Shown here piece by piece: positions 17,599 to 26,692 of a DNA stretch of 64,000 bases (position 1 is its first letter; each line of letters opens with the position of its first letter). Below the pieces are notes generated by a model. The model saw nothing but the letters and a program-made list of their open reading frames with translations, did no database searches and was not told the origin of the DNA. The stretch is taken from the NCBI RefSeq assembly GCF_900176635.1, contig NZ_FXLN01000004.1:372001-436000 (forward strand), in the 5' to 3' direction. The position numbers were made by a program, and so were the translations under genes. Origin of the DNA: Clostridium merdae (GTDB lineage Bacteria > Bacillota > Clostridia > Oscillospirales > Acutalibacteraceae).

Positions 17599-18037
17599 AA
17601 CCGTTTCCTCCCTTCCTCAAAACACAAATAGTATAGCACAATGATCTGTTTGCCGCAAGGGATGGTTAAATAATCCATAATGATTCAAAAATGACGGGTG
17701 TCCTATTTTTACAGCAATTTTGAATGATTCTATTGCTCGCAATTCCATTTTGCAGAATTCATTCTATTTTTAGTTAAAAGCAGCAACATTTATACTCTAA
17801 CTATAATCTTTTAATGAAACGTCAATAATTTGCAGAATGTTTTGTCGAATTAGCTGTAAGCAAATCGTGTTTATAGAGCGAAAAAATAATAATTAAAAGA
17901 AATATAAACCATAAAATGTCTAATTTAGAAATTTTTGTTAGACAATAAATGTTAAAGTAAATACAAAAAATGACATAAATACCTATTCTTATTGCAGTTC
18001 ATATGATATAATGTTTGAAAAATTGACTGAGAAGTGA
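17599..18037. other. AT-rich intergenic region between divergent coaX and GGDEF genes
   Basis: No gene is supported here. It contains the ribosome site and presumably the promoter of coaX on the minus strand, an imperfect inverted repeat (GAATGATTC 17722-17730, GAATTCATTC 17755-17764), and the extended -10 for the GGDEF gene at its right end. Confidence 0.6.
18004..18012 (+). promoter_or_regulatory. Extended -10 promoter of the GGDEF gene
   Basis: TGA-TATAAT (18004-18012) is a perfect -10 with the TG extension. No good -35 is seen at 16-18 bp, which extended -10 promoters tolerate. The start codon is about 25 bp downstream. Confidence 0.55.
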
Positions 18038-19177
18038 TTGACGTTGCGGATTAAAATGCCGGACATGAACCTCGCAAAATGGAGAAAACAAATCAACTGT
18101 GTTCTTTTATTTATGGCCATCGCTGTCACTTTATTAGAAGTTTCTTATTATTTTTATTTAATGAATTCGGGAGATTTAACTTCTAAAGAGAGTGGTGCCT
18201 ATGTTCGCACACGCATTTTTTATCCATCCCTAATCAATTATAGTTGCCTTCTACTTAATTTTCTGTTTCAGACCAAAAGCACAGTGCCAGATACATATAA
18301 AAACGATTGCATGATTGCTACAACAATACTACTATGTACTGTAACCGTTTGGGTTCATTATACGTTAATTAGCGCATTGGCTGTTTTTGTTATGCCAATT
18401 GTATTATCTGCAATATTTGTAGACAGAAAAAAAATGTATGTAATTTGTGCAATTAGTATTGCCATTATGGGTGTTTGTGCGGTGCATACCTATTCCTTAT
18501 TAAAGGGCAATTCTTTTATAATTCGGAATATTGTAGTAGTTTTTTTTATGGTTTTGGTTGCCTGTATGCTGTCAAGCATTATTATTACTTATATAGAAGA
18601 GAGAAAAGCGGACCTTATCTCCAGCTATCAGGCGCAATTGGTATTGAACCGAAAAGTAAAAATGGACCCGCTTACTAATTTATATAATCAGCATACGTTT
18701 TTTAATAAGCTCAAAGAAAGCGTTGAGTTTTCGGTACACCAAAATGAAGTGTTCTCAATGGCTATTTTAGATATTGATAATTTTAAAGCCATTAACGATA
18801 CCTACGGCCATTCCGCTGGTAATCAGGTACTAGAAGGCCTTTCCGATTTAATGGGAATGGTCTTTTCCCCAAAAACAGAGTTTGTAGCACGCTATGGCGG
18901 TGAGGAATTCGGTATTATATTTAAAGGGATGACTTGTGAGCAAGCCTTTGAACGAATCGAGCAGCTTCGGCGCCATTTTTCGGATAGCCGACTTTCTTGC
19001 GTAGGGATGATTCATGTTACCTTTAGTGGTGGCATAGCGCAGTACAACCCTGGGGAAGAGAGCAGTACGCTTTTTAATCGTGCGGATGCAGCACTTTATG
19101 AAGCAAAGCGGAAAGGAAAGAACCAAACAGTAACGGCTCAATTGCAGGGTGAATCAGCGGTACCGTCTAGAGTATAA
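18038..19177 (+). CDS. Membrane-bound GGDEF diguanylate cyclase
   Basis: The protein of about 379 residues has five or six hydrophobic helices in its first 190 residues, a short coiled segment, then a GGDEF domain that makes cyclic di-GMP from two GTP. The active-site motif is ARYGGEEF, and DPLTNLYNQHTF and DIDNFKAINDTYGHSAGN are intact, so activity is expected. The residues where an allosteric RxxD site would stand read KTEF, so product inhibition at that site is not expected. The start is uncertain: TTG at 18038 or 18044, or ATG at 18056, none with a strong ribosome site. Confidence 0.9.
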   Translation: MTLRIKMPDMNLAKWRKQINCVLLFMAIAVTLLEVSYYFYLMNSGDLTSKESGAYVRTRIFYPSLINYSCLLLNFLFQTKSTVPDTYKNDCMIATTILLCTVTVWVHYTLISALAVFVMPIVLSAIFVDRKKMYVICAISIAIMGVCAVHTYSLLKGNSFIIRNIVVVFFMVLVACMLSSIIITYIEERKADLISSYQAQLVLNRKVKMDPLTNLYNQHTFFNKLKESVEFSVHQNEVFSMAILDIDNFKAINDTYGHSAGNQVLEGLSDLMGMVFSPKTEFVARYGGEEFGIIFKGMTCEQAFERIEQLRRHFSDSRLSCVGMIHVTFSGGIAQYNPGEESSTLFNRADAALYEAKRKGKNQTVTAQLQGESAVPSRV

Positions 19178-19190
19178 TAAAAGAAAAGAA

Positions 19191-19216
19191 ACCGGCGCTG
19201 TGTAGCGCCGGTTTTT
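19191..19216 (+). terminator. Intrinsic terminator after the GGDEF gene
   Basis: ACCGGCGCT (19191-19199) pairs with AGCGCCGGT (19204-19212) around GTGT, followed by a T run. Confidence 0.9.
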
Positions 19217-19256
19217 CTATATGATGTACAAAAGAGCGGTCGAGGTAGATTGTAAT

Positions 19257-19287
19257 AATAAGCACATCAAAATCAAAGGTGCTTATT
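19257..19287 (-). terminator. Hairpin after the DUF554 gene
   Basis: AATAAGCAC (19257-19265) pairs with GTGCTTATT (19279-19287). On the minus strand it follows the DUF554 stop by about 28 bp, with an AT-rich tail. It is a probable terminator with a weak T-tract. Confidence 0.5.
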
Positions 19288-19314
19288 TATGAGCAAGCAA
19301 AGCTTAAATGATAA

Positions 19315-20028
19315 TTAGAAAGAAAAATGGGTAACGCCATAATAAAAAACTGGAACCAAAATGGAAGGAAGAAGGTTCGCTGTTTTGATTTTTGTAATTC
19401 CCCAAAAGTTTATGCCAATGCACATTACAATCGCGTAGCCGACCATACATATTTGGTTTAAAAGCTCGTCGGTCATAGCGGGTCCTATCCAGCCAGATAA
19501 GAGGGAGAGTGAACCTTGATATAACAAAACGGGAACTGCACTAAAAATGACGCCTACCCCTAGGGTGGAAGCCATGACAACGGCACTGACTCCATCTAGA
19601 ATGCTTTTTACCAGCAAGGTGCTGCTGTCACCACGCAGACCGTCATTAATAGCACCAACAATTGCCATTGCACCAACACAATATAGGATGGAAGCGGCAA
19701 CAAATCCGCTGGAAAAACCGGAAAGCTGCATTTTTTGCTCCACCTTCTGGCTTAATTTTTCCAGTCGGTTTTCAATACGCAGTAGCTCACCAACCACAGT
19801 TCCCACAACCAAACTGATGACAAGAAGCAGCTCACCGCCACTTGTAATACGGTCATTTTGCACCGTGAACATTGAGTGAATTACGCCATTGAGCCCTAAA
19901 ATAAAAATAGCAACACCCAATACCTTGTAAAGGCTTTCCTCCAAGTTAGAATTGAGACGTTTTTGAAACAACAGACCAAGGGCCCCACCTACTAGGATTG
20001 CGACCGTGTTAACAATAGTACCGAGCAT
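19315..20028 (-). CDS. DUF554 family membrane protein (YdfK/YqgA-like)
   Basis: This is a polytopic membrane protein of 237 residues with about seven hydrophobic segments. Its N-terminus, LGTIVNTVAILVGGALG, and the motif KSILDGVSAVVMASTLGVGVIFSA are characteristic of the DUF554 family, proposed from structure-free analyses to be transport-related but with no settled function. The ATG at 20028 is preferred to the GTG at 20037, because the AGAAAGG site runs into the latter. It appears to be a single-gene transcript. Confidence 0.85.
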   Translation of the reverse strand: MLGTIVNTVAILVGGALGLLFQKRLNSNLEESLYKVLGVAIFILGLNGVIHSMFTVQNDRITSGGELLLVISLVVGTVVGELLRIENRLEKLSQKVEQKMQLSGFSSGFVAASILYCVGAMAIVGAINDGLRGDSSTLLVKSILDGVSAVVMASTLGVGVIFSAVPVLLYQGSLSLLSGWIGPAMTDELLNQICMVGYAIVMCIGINFWGITKIKTANLLPSILVPVFYYGVTHFSF

Positions 20029-20200
20029 GTAAGGCACCCTTTCTGCAAATAGATATATAACGAAAATAGCTCTTTATTTAAGAGGTGAAGTCATTATAAC
20101 ATCTATTAGGTAAATTCTGCAAGAAAGAGTCATTTTAATTTGATGAAAGAACCATATGAAAGAAAGTATATGGAATATCAGAAAATTCATAAATTAGGAC

Positions 20201-20228
20201 TTTACATAAATTGAATCTCTGTTAAAAT
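20201..20228 (+). promoter_or_regulatory. Possible sigma-A promoter for the secreted transglutaminase-like gene
   Basis: TTTACA (20201-20206) and TAAAAT (20223-20228) are separated by 16 bp, about 36 bp before the start codon. Moderate match. Confidence 0.4.
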
Positions 20229-20263
20229 ATGGATATTAATCATGGAAGGGCGTGTTTTATCGA

Positions 20264-21514
20264 ATGAATGCATTTTTTAAGGCAAACTGGAAAAAGAGAG
20301 TTTTTAGCCTGCTACTTTCTCTTTCTATGATGGGAAGTATGGCCGCTGTTGTTGCAGGGGCGCAGGAGGCTGCAGCTTTACATACCGAAACAGTGATGGT
20401 TTCCCAATATTTAGAGACTACAGCGCAGCAAAATCAGCCAGCTACTGCTACCATGTCGCTTTTAGCAATGGAGCCCAATGCGAAAGAGGCAGAGGCAGTC
20501 ATTTCGAATGCACTTATGAATGGAACAAGTGTGCTCGATTTGAGAAAGTACCGAATTACCAAAGACCAATTATTAAGAATTTTGAATTACACTACTTTTA
20601 CAAACTACCCCCAAATCTCAAGTGTTATTTCTTACGAATACACTGTGGATGAGCAAGATATAGTGTATGGCCTTTGGCCCAAATACAATGTTACTCAAAA
20701 AGAAGTAGCGGCGAAAACGGCTCAGATTGAACAAGCTGCCCAGGCCGTGATTTCTTCCACCATCACGCCTGAAATGACACAGTTACAGAAAATAGTCGCA
20801 ATACACGATTATCTGGTGCTAAACTGCTCTTACGACACCCGTGTAGAAACAAATAACGCCCCGCATGATTCCTTTACGGCATACGGAGCGTTGATAAGTA
20901 AAAAGGCTGTTTGCCAGGGGTATTCCGCTGCTTTTCAGCTACTTATGCAAAAGCTGCAAATCCCCGGAATTGTAGTTCAAAGCACAGCCATGAACCATGC
21001 TTGGAACATGGTGCGGTACGAGGGAGAATGGTACCATATTGATGCTACCTGGGATGACCCTGTTCCTGACCAGCCGGGAGTTGTGCAAACCTACGCGCTG
21101 CTCAAGAGCGACACAGCCATTTCTGGGGGGGTGAACCAGCACCACTCGTGGGATTCTGCTGGATATGTGGCTGTAAACAGCCAGTTTGATTCCATGACTG
21201 ATTGGTCAGAGTATCGTACGCTTAAAATTGCTGTTGCAAGGGGCGCTAAAATGGATGTTTCTGCCTTAACCGGTAAGGCAGGCACTTATTCAGAATTCAT
21301 CGCTAGCCCATATCAGTCTGGCACACAAGTAACGCTTACTAGCTCAAACCCAGCGGTAGCTTCGGTACAGGTAATTAACGCAAAAGACCCGCGCGGTATA
21401 AAGTACCGCGTGGTCTATCACGGGGTGGGTAATGTAACCCTTTTACTAACTACGAGTGACGGCGGGATTCAAACCGTTCCCGTTACCGTACAGTCTGCGG
21501 CACTCGCTGCGTAG
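20264..21514 (+). CDS. Secreted transglutaminase-like (TGc) domain protein
   Basis: A basic N-terminus and hydrophobic stretch with an AVVAGA-like cleavage site form a signal peptide. The middle carries a transglutaminase-like cysteine peptidase fold: the catalytic Cys in KAVCQGYSAAF (codon at 20912), His in MNHAWNMV and Asp in HIDATWDDP. About 100 C-terminal residues form a beta-rich, Ig-like module. Such proteins act outside the cell, as peptidases or cross-linking enzymes; the target is unknown. The start is either ATG 20264 or GTG 20252; GGAAGGG (20244-20250) runs right up to the GTG. The 3' end overlaps the convergent acetyltransferase by 32 bp. Confidence 0.85.
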   Translation: MNAFFKANWKKRVFSLLLSLSMMGSMAAVVAGAQEAAALHTETVMVSQYLETTAQQNQPATATMSLLAMEPNAKEAEAVISNALMNGTSVLDLRKYRITKDQLLRILNYTTFTNYPQISSVISYEYTVDEQDIVYGLWPKYNVTQKEVAAKTAQIEQAAQAVISSTITPEMTQLQKIVAIHDYLVLNCSYDTRVETNNAPHDSFTAYGALISKKAVCQGYSAAFQLLMQKLQIPGIVVQSTAMNHAWNMVRYEGEWYHIDATWDDPVPDQPGVVQTYALLKSDTAISGGVNQHHSWDSAGYVAVNSQFDSMTDWSEYRTLKIAVARGAKMDVSALTGKAGTYSEFIASPYQSGTQVTLTSSNPAVASVQVINAKDPRGIKYRVVYHGVGNVTLLLTTSDGGIQTVPVTVQSAALAA

Positions 21515-22079
21515 CTGTAAATATTTCATTAATCCGTTTTTGGGGCAGGTCGTGAATGGATTTTGTAGGAACGGGATGGCCCAGCTCAGGCTGCGTGCAG
21601 TATTCCAGTATCGCAATATCGTTCCACCTGCCCAATTTATATCCCGTATGGGGGTAGATGCCTACTTGCTCAAAGCCAAGGGAACGGTGAAAGCCAACAC
21701 TGGGTTCGTTTGGAACAGATATGAGAGCATAAAGGTTGATATAGCCTTGCTCCTTGAGCAGAGCAATTAACGCTTTATACAAAATGGTACCTACTCCACT
21801 GCGGTGATTCTGCTCATTCATATAAATAGAAAGCTCAGCGTCCCATTGGTAGGCGGCTCGCGTCATGTGGGGTGCGGCATATGCGTACCCTAAAATAGTT
21901 CCGTCCTCCTGTTCGTAAACGAGGTACGGCATTTTTTTACTGATGTTACGAATCCGCTCCTCAAATTCTTCTAAGGTAGGAACGGTGTATTCATAGGTAA
22001 TGCAGGTATTTAAAATGTAAGGTGCATAAATCGCAAGTATGCGTGGAGCATCTTCTGGTGTAGCAAATCTTAAAGCCAT
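21483..22079 (-). CDS. GNAT acetyltransferase, phosphinothricin/methionine sulfoximine N-acetyltransferase-like
   Basis: This 198-residue GNAT enzyme begins LRFATPEDAPRILAIYAPYI and has the ISKKMPYLV and WDAELSIYMNEQNHRSGVG segments of the Pat/YncA subfamily. The VG-IL acetyl-CoA loop and the conserved NEPSVGFHRSLGFEQVG-region signature follow. Homologues N-acetylate amino-acid analogues such as methionine sulfoximine. About 25 residues beyond the usual C-terminus run into the convergent secreted-protein gene. The substrate is inferred from the family only. Confidence 0.85.
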   Translation of the reverse strand: MALRFATPEDAPRILAIYAPYILNTCITYEYTVPTLEEFEERIRNISKKMPYLVYEQEDGTILGYAYAAPHMTRAAYQWDAELSIYMNEQNHRSGVGTILYKALIALLKEQGYINLYALISVPNEPSVGFHRSLGFEQVGIYPHTGYKLGRWNDIAILEYCTQPELGHPVPTKSIHDLPQKRINEIFTATQRVPQTVR

Positions 22080-22432
22080 TTTCTTCTCTCCTTTGTTATG
22101 ATACTATGTGTTTTGTTTCTTGTTTTTTATTTAAGTTCTGAAATGATTAATTTTTACAAGTATATATTTTCTTGTTGAAAAAAACAAGATAATTTTTGGT
22201 TATAAAGAACAATTTAAGAAATTCTTAAACGATTGCGCATAGAAATGGTGCTTTTGTTTTTATGATAAAATTAAAGATGGTTTGGAAAATATAGTGTCTT
22301 TTTTCTAGGATTTATTTCAAAATTGTATTTATTTTGTCATCTCAACTGTAAAGTTTTAATTCTTTTATAGAAAATAATATTTGGAGTATATTGGTATAAT
22401 ATCTCTAAAGAATACGGTTAAAGGAGGTTAAC
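22080..22432. other. AT-rich intergenic region upstream of the ABC operon
   Basis: No gene is supported. The right end holds an extended -10 promoter and a full AAAGGAGG site for the ABC ATPase gene. The left end must hold the minus-strand promoter of the acetyltransferase gene, which I could not place. Confidence 0.6.
22392..22400 (+). promoter_or_regulatory. Extended -10 promoter of the ABC operon
   Basis: TGG-TATAAT (22392-22400) is a consensus extended -10, 32 bp before the start codon. No clear -35 was found. Confidence 0.55.
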
Positions 22433-23188
22433 ATGGGTCTGATTCGTGTGGAGGACCTGCGCAAGGTATACCGGGTTGACCAAGAGAAAATTGTTGCATT
22501 AAACCGCATCAATTTAGCGGTTGAATCTGGAGAAATATGCTGCATACTGGGAACCTCCGGTTCTGGAAAATCTACCTTGCTCAACATTATGGCGGGGCTT
22601 GAAAAACCATCCAAAGGCCGGGTTGTGATAGATGACGTAGAAGTAACAGCTCTAAATGAAAGAGATTTGGCACTGTTTCGGCAGAAAAATGTCGGTTTTG
22701 TTTTTCAGTCTTATAATTTGATGCCAACACTCAGCGCAATAGAAAATGTGGCAATGCCGCTTATGTTCCGTGGCCAAGGAAAAATACAGCGGAATAAAGA
22801 GGCAATAAAAATGCTGCATGCTGTTCATTTAGGGAACCGGCTCATGCACCGGCCTACACAGATGAGTGGTGGCCAGCAGCAGCGTGTGGGTATTGCACGC
22901 GCCTTTGTGGCTCACCCTAAAATTGTGTTTGCGGATGAACCAACGGGTAACCTGGATACCAAAACAACCAAGGAAGTAATGGAGATAATGGTGGGGATGG
23001 CAAGGGAATATGAAGAAACTCTTATTTTAGTAACCCATGATCAAGATATTGCCCGCTATGCAGATCGTATTATTACAATTGTGGACGGAAATGTGCTGTC
23101 GGATTGTATGAATGACTCTGTTTTTCCCGCCCACGATTCCAATAAAACACAGGAGCTTACAACCGTAACAGGAGGAAAAACGGAATGA
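22433..23188 (+). CDS. ABC transporter ATP-binding protein, MacB/LolD type
   Basis: This 251-residue ATPase has Walker A GTSGSGKST near residue 38, the Q-loop VFQSYNLMPT, the signature MSGGQQQRVGIARA, Walker B IVFADEPTGNLD and the switch histidine VTHD. The PTGNLD form is typical of ATPases that drive MacB/FtsX-type mechanotransmission rather than bulk transport. AAAGGAGG precedes the ATG. It is the first gene of a three-gene operon whose genes overlap by 4 bp each. Confidence 0.93.
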   Translation: MGLIRVEDLRKVYRVDQEKIVALNRINLAVESGEICCILGTSGSGKSTLLNIMAGLEKPSKGRVVIDDVEVTALNERDLALFRQKNVGFVFQSYNLMPTLSAIENVAMPLMFRGQGKIQRNKEAIKMLHAVHLGNRLMHRPTQMSGGQQQRVGIARAFVAHPKIVFADEPTGNLDTKTTKEVMEIMVGMAREYEETLILVTHDQDIARYADRIITIVDGNVLSDCMNDSVFPAHDSNKTQELTTVTGGKTE

Positions 23189-25311
23189 GATTACATAAAA
23201 TGCGCTCTTTGGCGGCGTTTGTACTTACAGCGATTTTGCTGTTACAGATGTTTCCTGTCATGGTATCTGCTGAAGAACCTACTGTGAAGGAACCTGAAAT
23301 ATCATCAGCTAGCATATTACCGATTACCGTACAAAAGGGGAATTCTTTTGAAACTAAAGTCGTTTTTCGGCAAGATGATTCTGATTTTCCAAAAACGATT
23401 AATAGCGTAAAAATTAAGGTAACCAGCCCAAACGGAGCCATTCGTGTAAAGAAAAATGAATACGTCATATCTGATTTTACTTTCAAAGATGATGAAGATG
23501 ATAAAGGACGTTACTATTCACTTTATATCCCCGAAAACTACCTAACATATTCCGGTCCGGGTCCAGGTGTTCTTCAATTTTCGATTACATATTACACAAG
23601 CACCGATGCTTCTAAAGGAACTGAAATTTCTACCAAGAATAAAATCAGTATTCGTAAAACACTAATTGCAGGCGAAGGCTCTGCAGATAATACCGTGCGT
23701 GTAGACGAAAATAGCTCTACGCCGACCATCGTGTCCGGAAGCGGCGCAACCGTTGGAATTCCGCTGATAAGCGGTAATACGCTGGAAGATGCACAAATTG
23801 AGGTAGCAGTACCGACTGATGCAAAAATCATGCTTACATCCGCCGGTGCTGTTTACACGATGAATTTTGTATCAGGTGAAAAAAAGTACCTGAATCTTCC
23901 TTTAAAGGTAGACTCGTCTGTTGCAGCAGGTATTTACCCCATTACACTTAATATTAACGGCAATAAAGTAACTGCTTATATACAGGTGTTAGACAGTGCA
24001 CAGGGCAAAGGCGGCGTGCGAATCGATTCTTATAAGGTAGACCGCTCCAAGGTGTACTCCGGCAGCTCCTTCCGTATGGACCTTGTCCTTAAGAATACCG
24101 GTAGCCAAACGTACCATAACATTAATGCGGCTCTTGACGGCCTTGCCACAGAGAGCTTTACAGTAGTTGGCTCGCTCGACAGAAAATCCGTTTCCAGTTT
24201 GGCACCCGGAGAAAGCGCAACCTTGTCTTTTCAAATGCAGGCTGCTTCTAAAATGGAAACCGGTAACTATGCGGTTGGTGTTAACCTAACCTCGGATGAA
24301 GTAAAGGATGCTGTAGCAACAAAAGTATTTGTATCTGTTACCGGCACCGGCGATTCAGATGGTGGAAAGCCAATTATCATTATTGAAAACTACAGTTTCG
24401 GCGGTACCTCCATTACAGGAGGAAAGACCTTTCCTCTTGCCCTGAGATTCCGAAATGCAAACACCAGCACTGCGATTCAAAATTTAAAAATAAGTGTTAC
24501 TTCAACCGCAGATGAAGATACCGGGGGAATTTTTACCCCGGCAAATTCCTCTAATACGTTTTTTATTTCAAAGCTAGGTGCTGGCGCTGCCATTGATAAA
24601 TCAATCGAACTGTACCCCAAAGCGGATGCAAAGCCGAAATCCTATGGTATCGATGTGAAATTTGAATATGAGTCTGCGAATGACTCCAAGCACGAAAAAA
24701 TCACTTCGACGGAAACCATTTCCATTCCGCTTACCCAGCCGGACCGCTTTGAAATTACCAATACGGACATACAAGGGCCGATTGAATTGGGTGCAGAAGG
24801 GCAGCTTGCCATTAGCTATGTAAATAAAGGAAAAAGTACGGTTTATAATTTATCCGTCGTTTTGGAAGGTAACTTTACGGCACCGGAAAAAAATATTTAC
24901 ATTGGAAATGTGGAATCAGGCGCCTCTGATAATTATGATACCGCGTTAACCCCACTGGAAGAAGGCATGCTGGAGGGGAAGGCAAAAATAACGTATGAAG
25001 ACCCCAATGGGCAAACCAGAGAAATTGTAAAAGAGTTTTCTTGCGAGGTAATTCAGGGGAAACCGGCTGGCCCCGGAGGAATGGAAGAAGAAAGCAGTAT
25101 GCCTGAGGACGGAGAACACTCTGGCATGCCAATTTGGGGATGGCTGATTGTTGCAGCAGTGCTTGCCGGCGGAGCCGCGGCATTTATTCTCATTCGCCGC
25201 AAAAATGCTGCAAAGAAGCAGTCTTTATTGGATTTGGAAGATGATTATGACGAAGTACATCCGAACACCCCTGAGCTTTCGGATGAGAACGAAAATGAGG
25301 ATCCATCATGA
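23185..25311 (+). CDS. Large exported CARDB/NEW3-like protein with a C-terminal membrane anchor
   Basis: The 708-residue protein has a signal peptide (about 1-28), a long beta-rich extracytoplasmic part, and one C-terminal membrane helix (IWGWLIVAAVLAGG) followed by a basic and acidic tail. At least three Ig-like CARDB-type repeats can be seen, each opening with a phrase on scaled spacing such as SGSSFRMDLVLKNTGS, TGGKTFPLALRFRN and LGAEGQLAISYVNKGKS. Such proteins are often fused or paired with MacB-like systems in Firmicutes, where they seem to replace the MacA adaptor. It overlaps both neighbours by 4 bp (ATGA), so it is co-translated. The substrate is unknown. Confidence 0.8.
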   Translation: MRLHKMRSLAAFVLTAILLLQMFPVMVSAEEPTVKEPEISSASILPITVQKGNSFETKVVFRQDDSDFPKTINSVKIKVTSPNGAIRVKKNEYVISDFTFKDDEDDKGRYYSLYIPENYLTYSGPGPGVLQFSITYYTSTDASKGTEISTKNKISIRKTLIAGEGSADNTVRVDENSSTPTIVSGSGATVGIPLISGNTLEDAQIEVAVPTDAKIMLTSAGAVYTMNFVSGEKKYLNLPLKVDSSVAAGIYPITLNINGNKVTAYIQVLDSAQGKGGVRIDSYKVDRSKVYSGSSFRMDLVLKNTGSQTYHNINAALDGLATESFTVVGSLDRKSVSSLAPGESATLSFQMQAASKMETGNYAVGVNLTSDEVKDAVATKVFVSVTGTGDSDGGKPIIIIENYSFGGTSITGGKTFPLALRFRNANTSTAIQNLKISVTSTADEDTGGIFTPANSSNTFFISKLGAGAAIDKSIELYPKADAKPKSYGIDVKFEYESANDSKHEKITSTETISIPLTQPDRFEITNTDIQGPIELGAEGQLAISYVNKGKSTVYNLSVVLEGNFTAPEKNIYIGNVESGASDNYDTALTPLEEGMLEGKAKITYEDPNGQTREIVKEFSCEVIQGKPAGPGGMEEESSMPEDGEHSGMPIWGWLIVAAVLAGGAAAFILIRRKNAAKKQSLLDLEDDYDEVHPNTPELSDENENEDPS

Positions 25312-26639
25312 AATGGAAAGATATGATTTCAATGAGCATGAGCAGCCTGTTCAAGCGTAAGGTGCGGACACTGCTCACCGTTGCGGGTGTGGTAATTGGC
25401 ACCTGCGCCATTGTGGTGATGCTTTCTTTTGGTATAGGGATTAAAAAGACAACCGATGATATGATGCAGAGCATGGGAGATTTAACGGTAATTCAGGTTG
25501 AAAATTATAACCCACAACCCGATGGAGAGCCTTTGGATGACGCAATGATGGATAAAATGCGTAAAATACCAGGAGTGCAAACACTAACACCAATCTATGA
25601 TGTTGATTCCTCTGCCTTTCAAATTAAAAGCGGCAAATATATTTACGGTGGTTCTGTTCTTGGTGTTTATATGGATTATATTACGGAGAACAATTATGAA
25701 TTGGAGGCAGGAAAACTACCGGAAGGCACAGTAGCGGAAGGTACCGTTTTATTTGGTAAAGACGCTCTGTATAATTTCTATAATAGTAAAAAAAGAAGCA
25801 ATAATATGATTTACCCGGAACCCGATTCCAATGGTAAAATTCCAGACCCTTTTGTCAATCCCTTAGAGGATAAACTCGAACTGGTTTTACAGAAGAGTGA
25901 TGAAAACAACAAGAAGACTGTAAAGCCAATAAAGCTCAAAGGCATAGGCATAATGGCACAGGATTGGAGCAAAGACCCTTCCCCGAGCTATAACGTGTTT
26001 ATGGATGTAAAGTTTGCTCGCTCTTTGGTGGAGCAGTACAATAAGCTTAATAATATTAAAGTAGATAAAACGAAAAAATTTCAGTATAACTCTGCAATGG
26101 TAAAGGCTGTGGACATTAAATCGGTTGAAACAGTACAAAATGCCATTAAAGAGCTAGGGTTTGAGCCGCATAGTATGGACAGTATGCGTGAATCCATTGA
26201 AAAGCAAACCAGAACCATTCAAATGATTTTGGGTGGCTTGGGTGCAATTTCACTTTTAGTTGCGGCGTTGGGTATCACCAATACCATGATCATGTCTATC
26301 TACGAGCGTACACGCGAGATTGGAGTAATGAAGGTGCTTGGCTGCGTGATTGGGAACATTCGCACCATGTTCCTTATTGAAGCGGGTATGATTGGATTTA
26401 TTGGAGGCGTTGCCGGAATAGGGATTAGCTACCTACTATCCTTTCTGCTCAATTCGTTTGCGTCAAACGGCGAAGGGATTTTAGGTATCGGTGGCGCAGG
26501 AGCGCAAATTTCTATTATACCGGTTTGGCTGGCGTTGGGGGCACTTGTGTTCTCTACAATGGTTGGTCTAATTTCAGGCTTTTCACCAGCGAATCGTGCG
26601 GTGAAAATTAGCGCTCTTACTGCAATTAGACAGGAATAA
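25308..26639 (+). CDS. MacB/FtsX-family ABC permease
   Basis: This 443-residue permease has one N-terminal membrane helix (about 18-40), a large extracytoplasmic MacB-type domain and three C-terminal helices. The motif ALGITNTMIMSIYERTREIG, followed by VMKVLG, is the hallmark of the FtsX/MacB domain. It pairs with the upstream PTGNLD-type ATPase. Together with the CARDB protein it forms a probable export or envelope-stress system. An intrinsic terminator follows. Confidence 0.92.
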   Translation: MKWKDMISMSMSSLFKRKVRTLLTVAGVVIGTCAIVVMLSFGIGIKKTTDDMMQSMGDLTVIQVENYNPQPDGEPLDDAMMDKMRKIPGVQTLTPIYDVDSSAFQIKSGKYIYGGSVLGVYMDYITENNYELEAGKLPEGTVAEGTVLFGKDALYNFYNSKKRSNNMIYPEPDSNGKIPDPFVNPLEDKLELVLQKSDENNKKTVKPIKLKGIGIMAQDWSKDPSPSYNVFMDVKFARSLVEQYNKLNNIKVDKTKKFQYNSAMVKAVDIKSVETVQNAIKELGFEPHSMDSMRESIEKQTRTIQMILGGLGAISLLVAALGITNTMIMSIYERTREIGVMKVLGCVIGNIRTMFLIEAGMIGFIGGVAGIGISYLLSFLLNSFASNGEGILGIGGAGAQISIIPVWLALGALVFSTMVGLISGFSPANRAVKISALTAIRQE

Positions 26640-26658
26640 TCTTTTCAAGGCTATATGC

Positions 26659-26692
26659 AAATCGCCCTACCAATTTGGCAGGGCGATTTTTA
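26659..26692 (+). terminator. Intrinsic terminator of the ABC operon
   Basis: AAATCGCCCT (26659-26668) pairs with AGGGCGATTT (26680-26689), with further CCA/TGG pairing in the loop and a T run after it. Confidence 0.9.
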
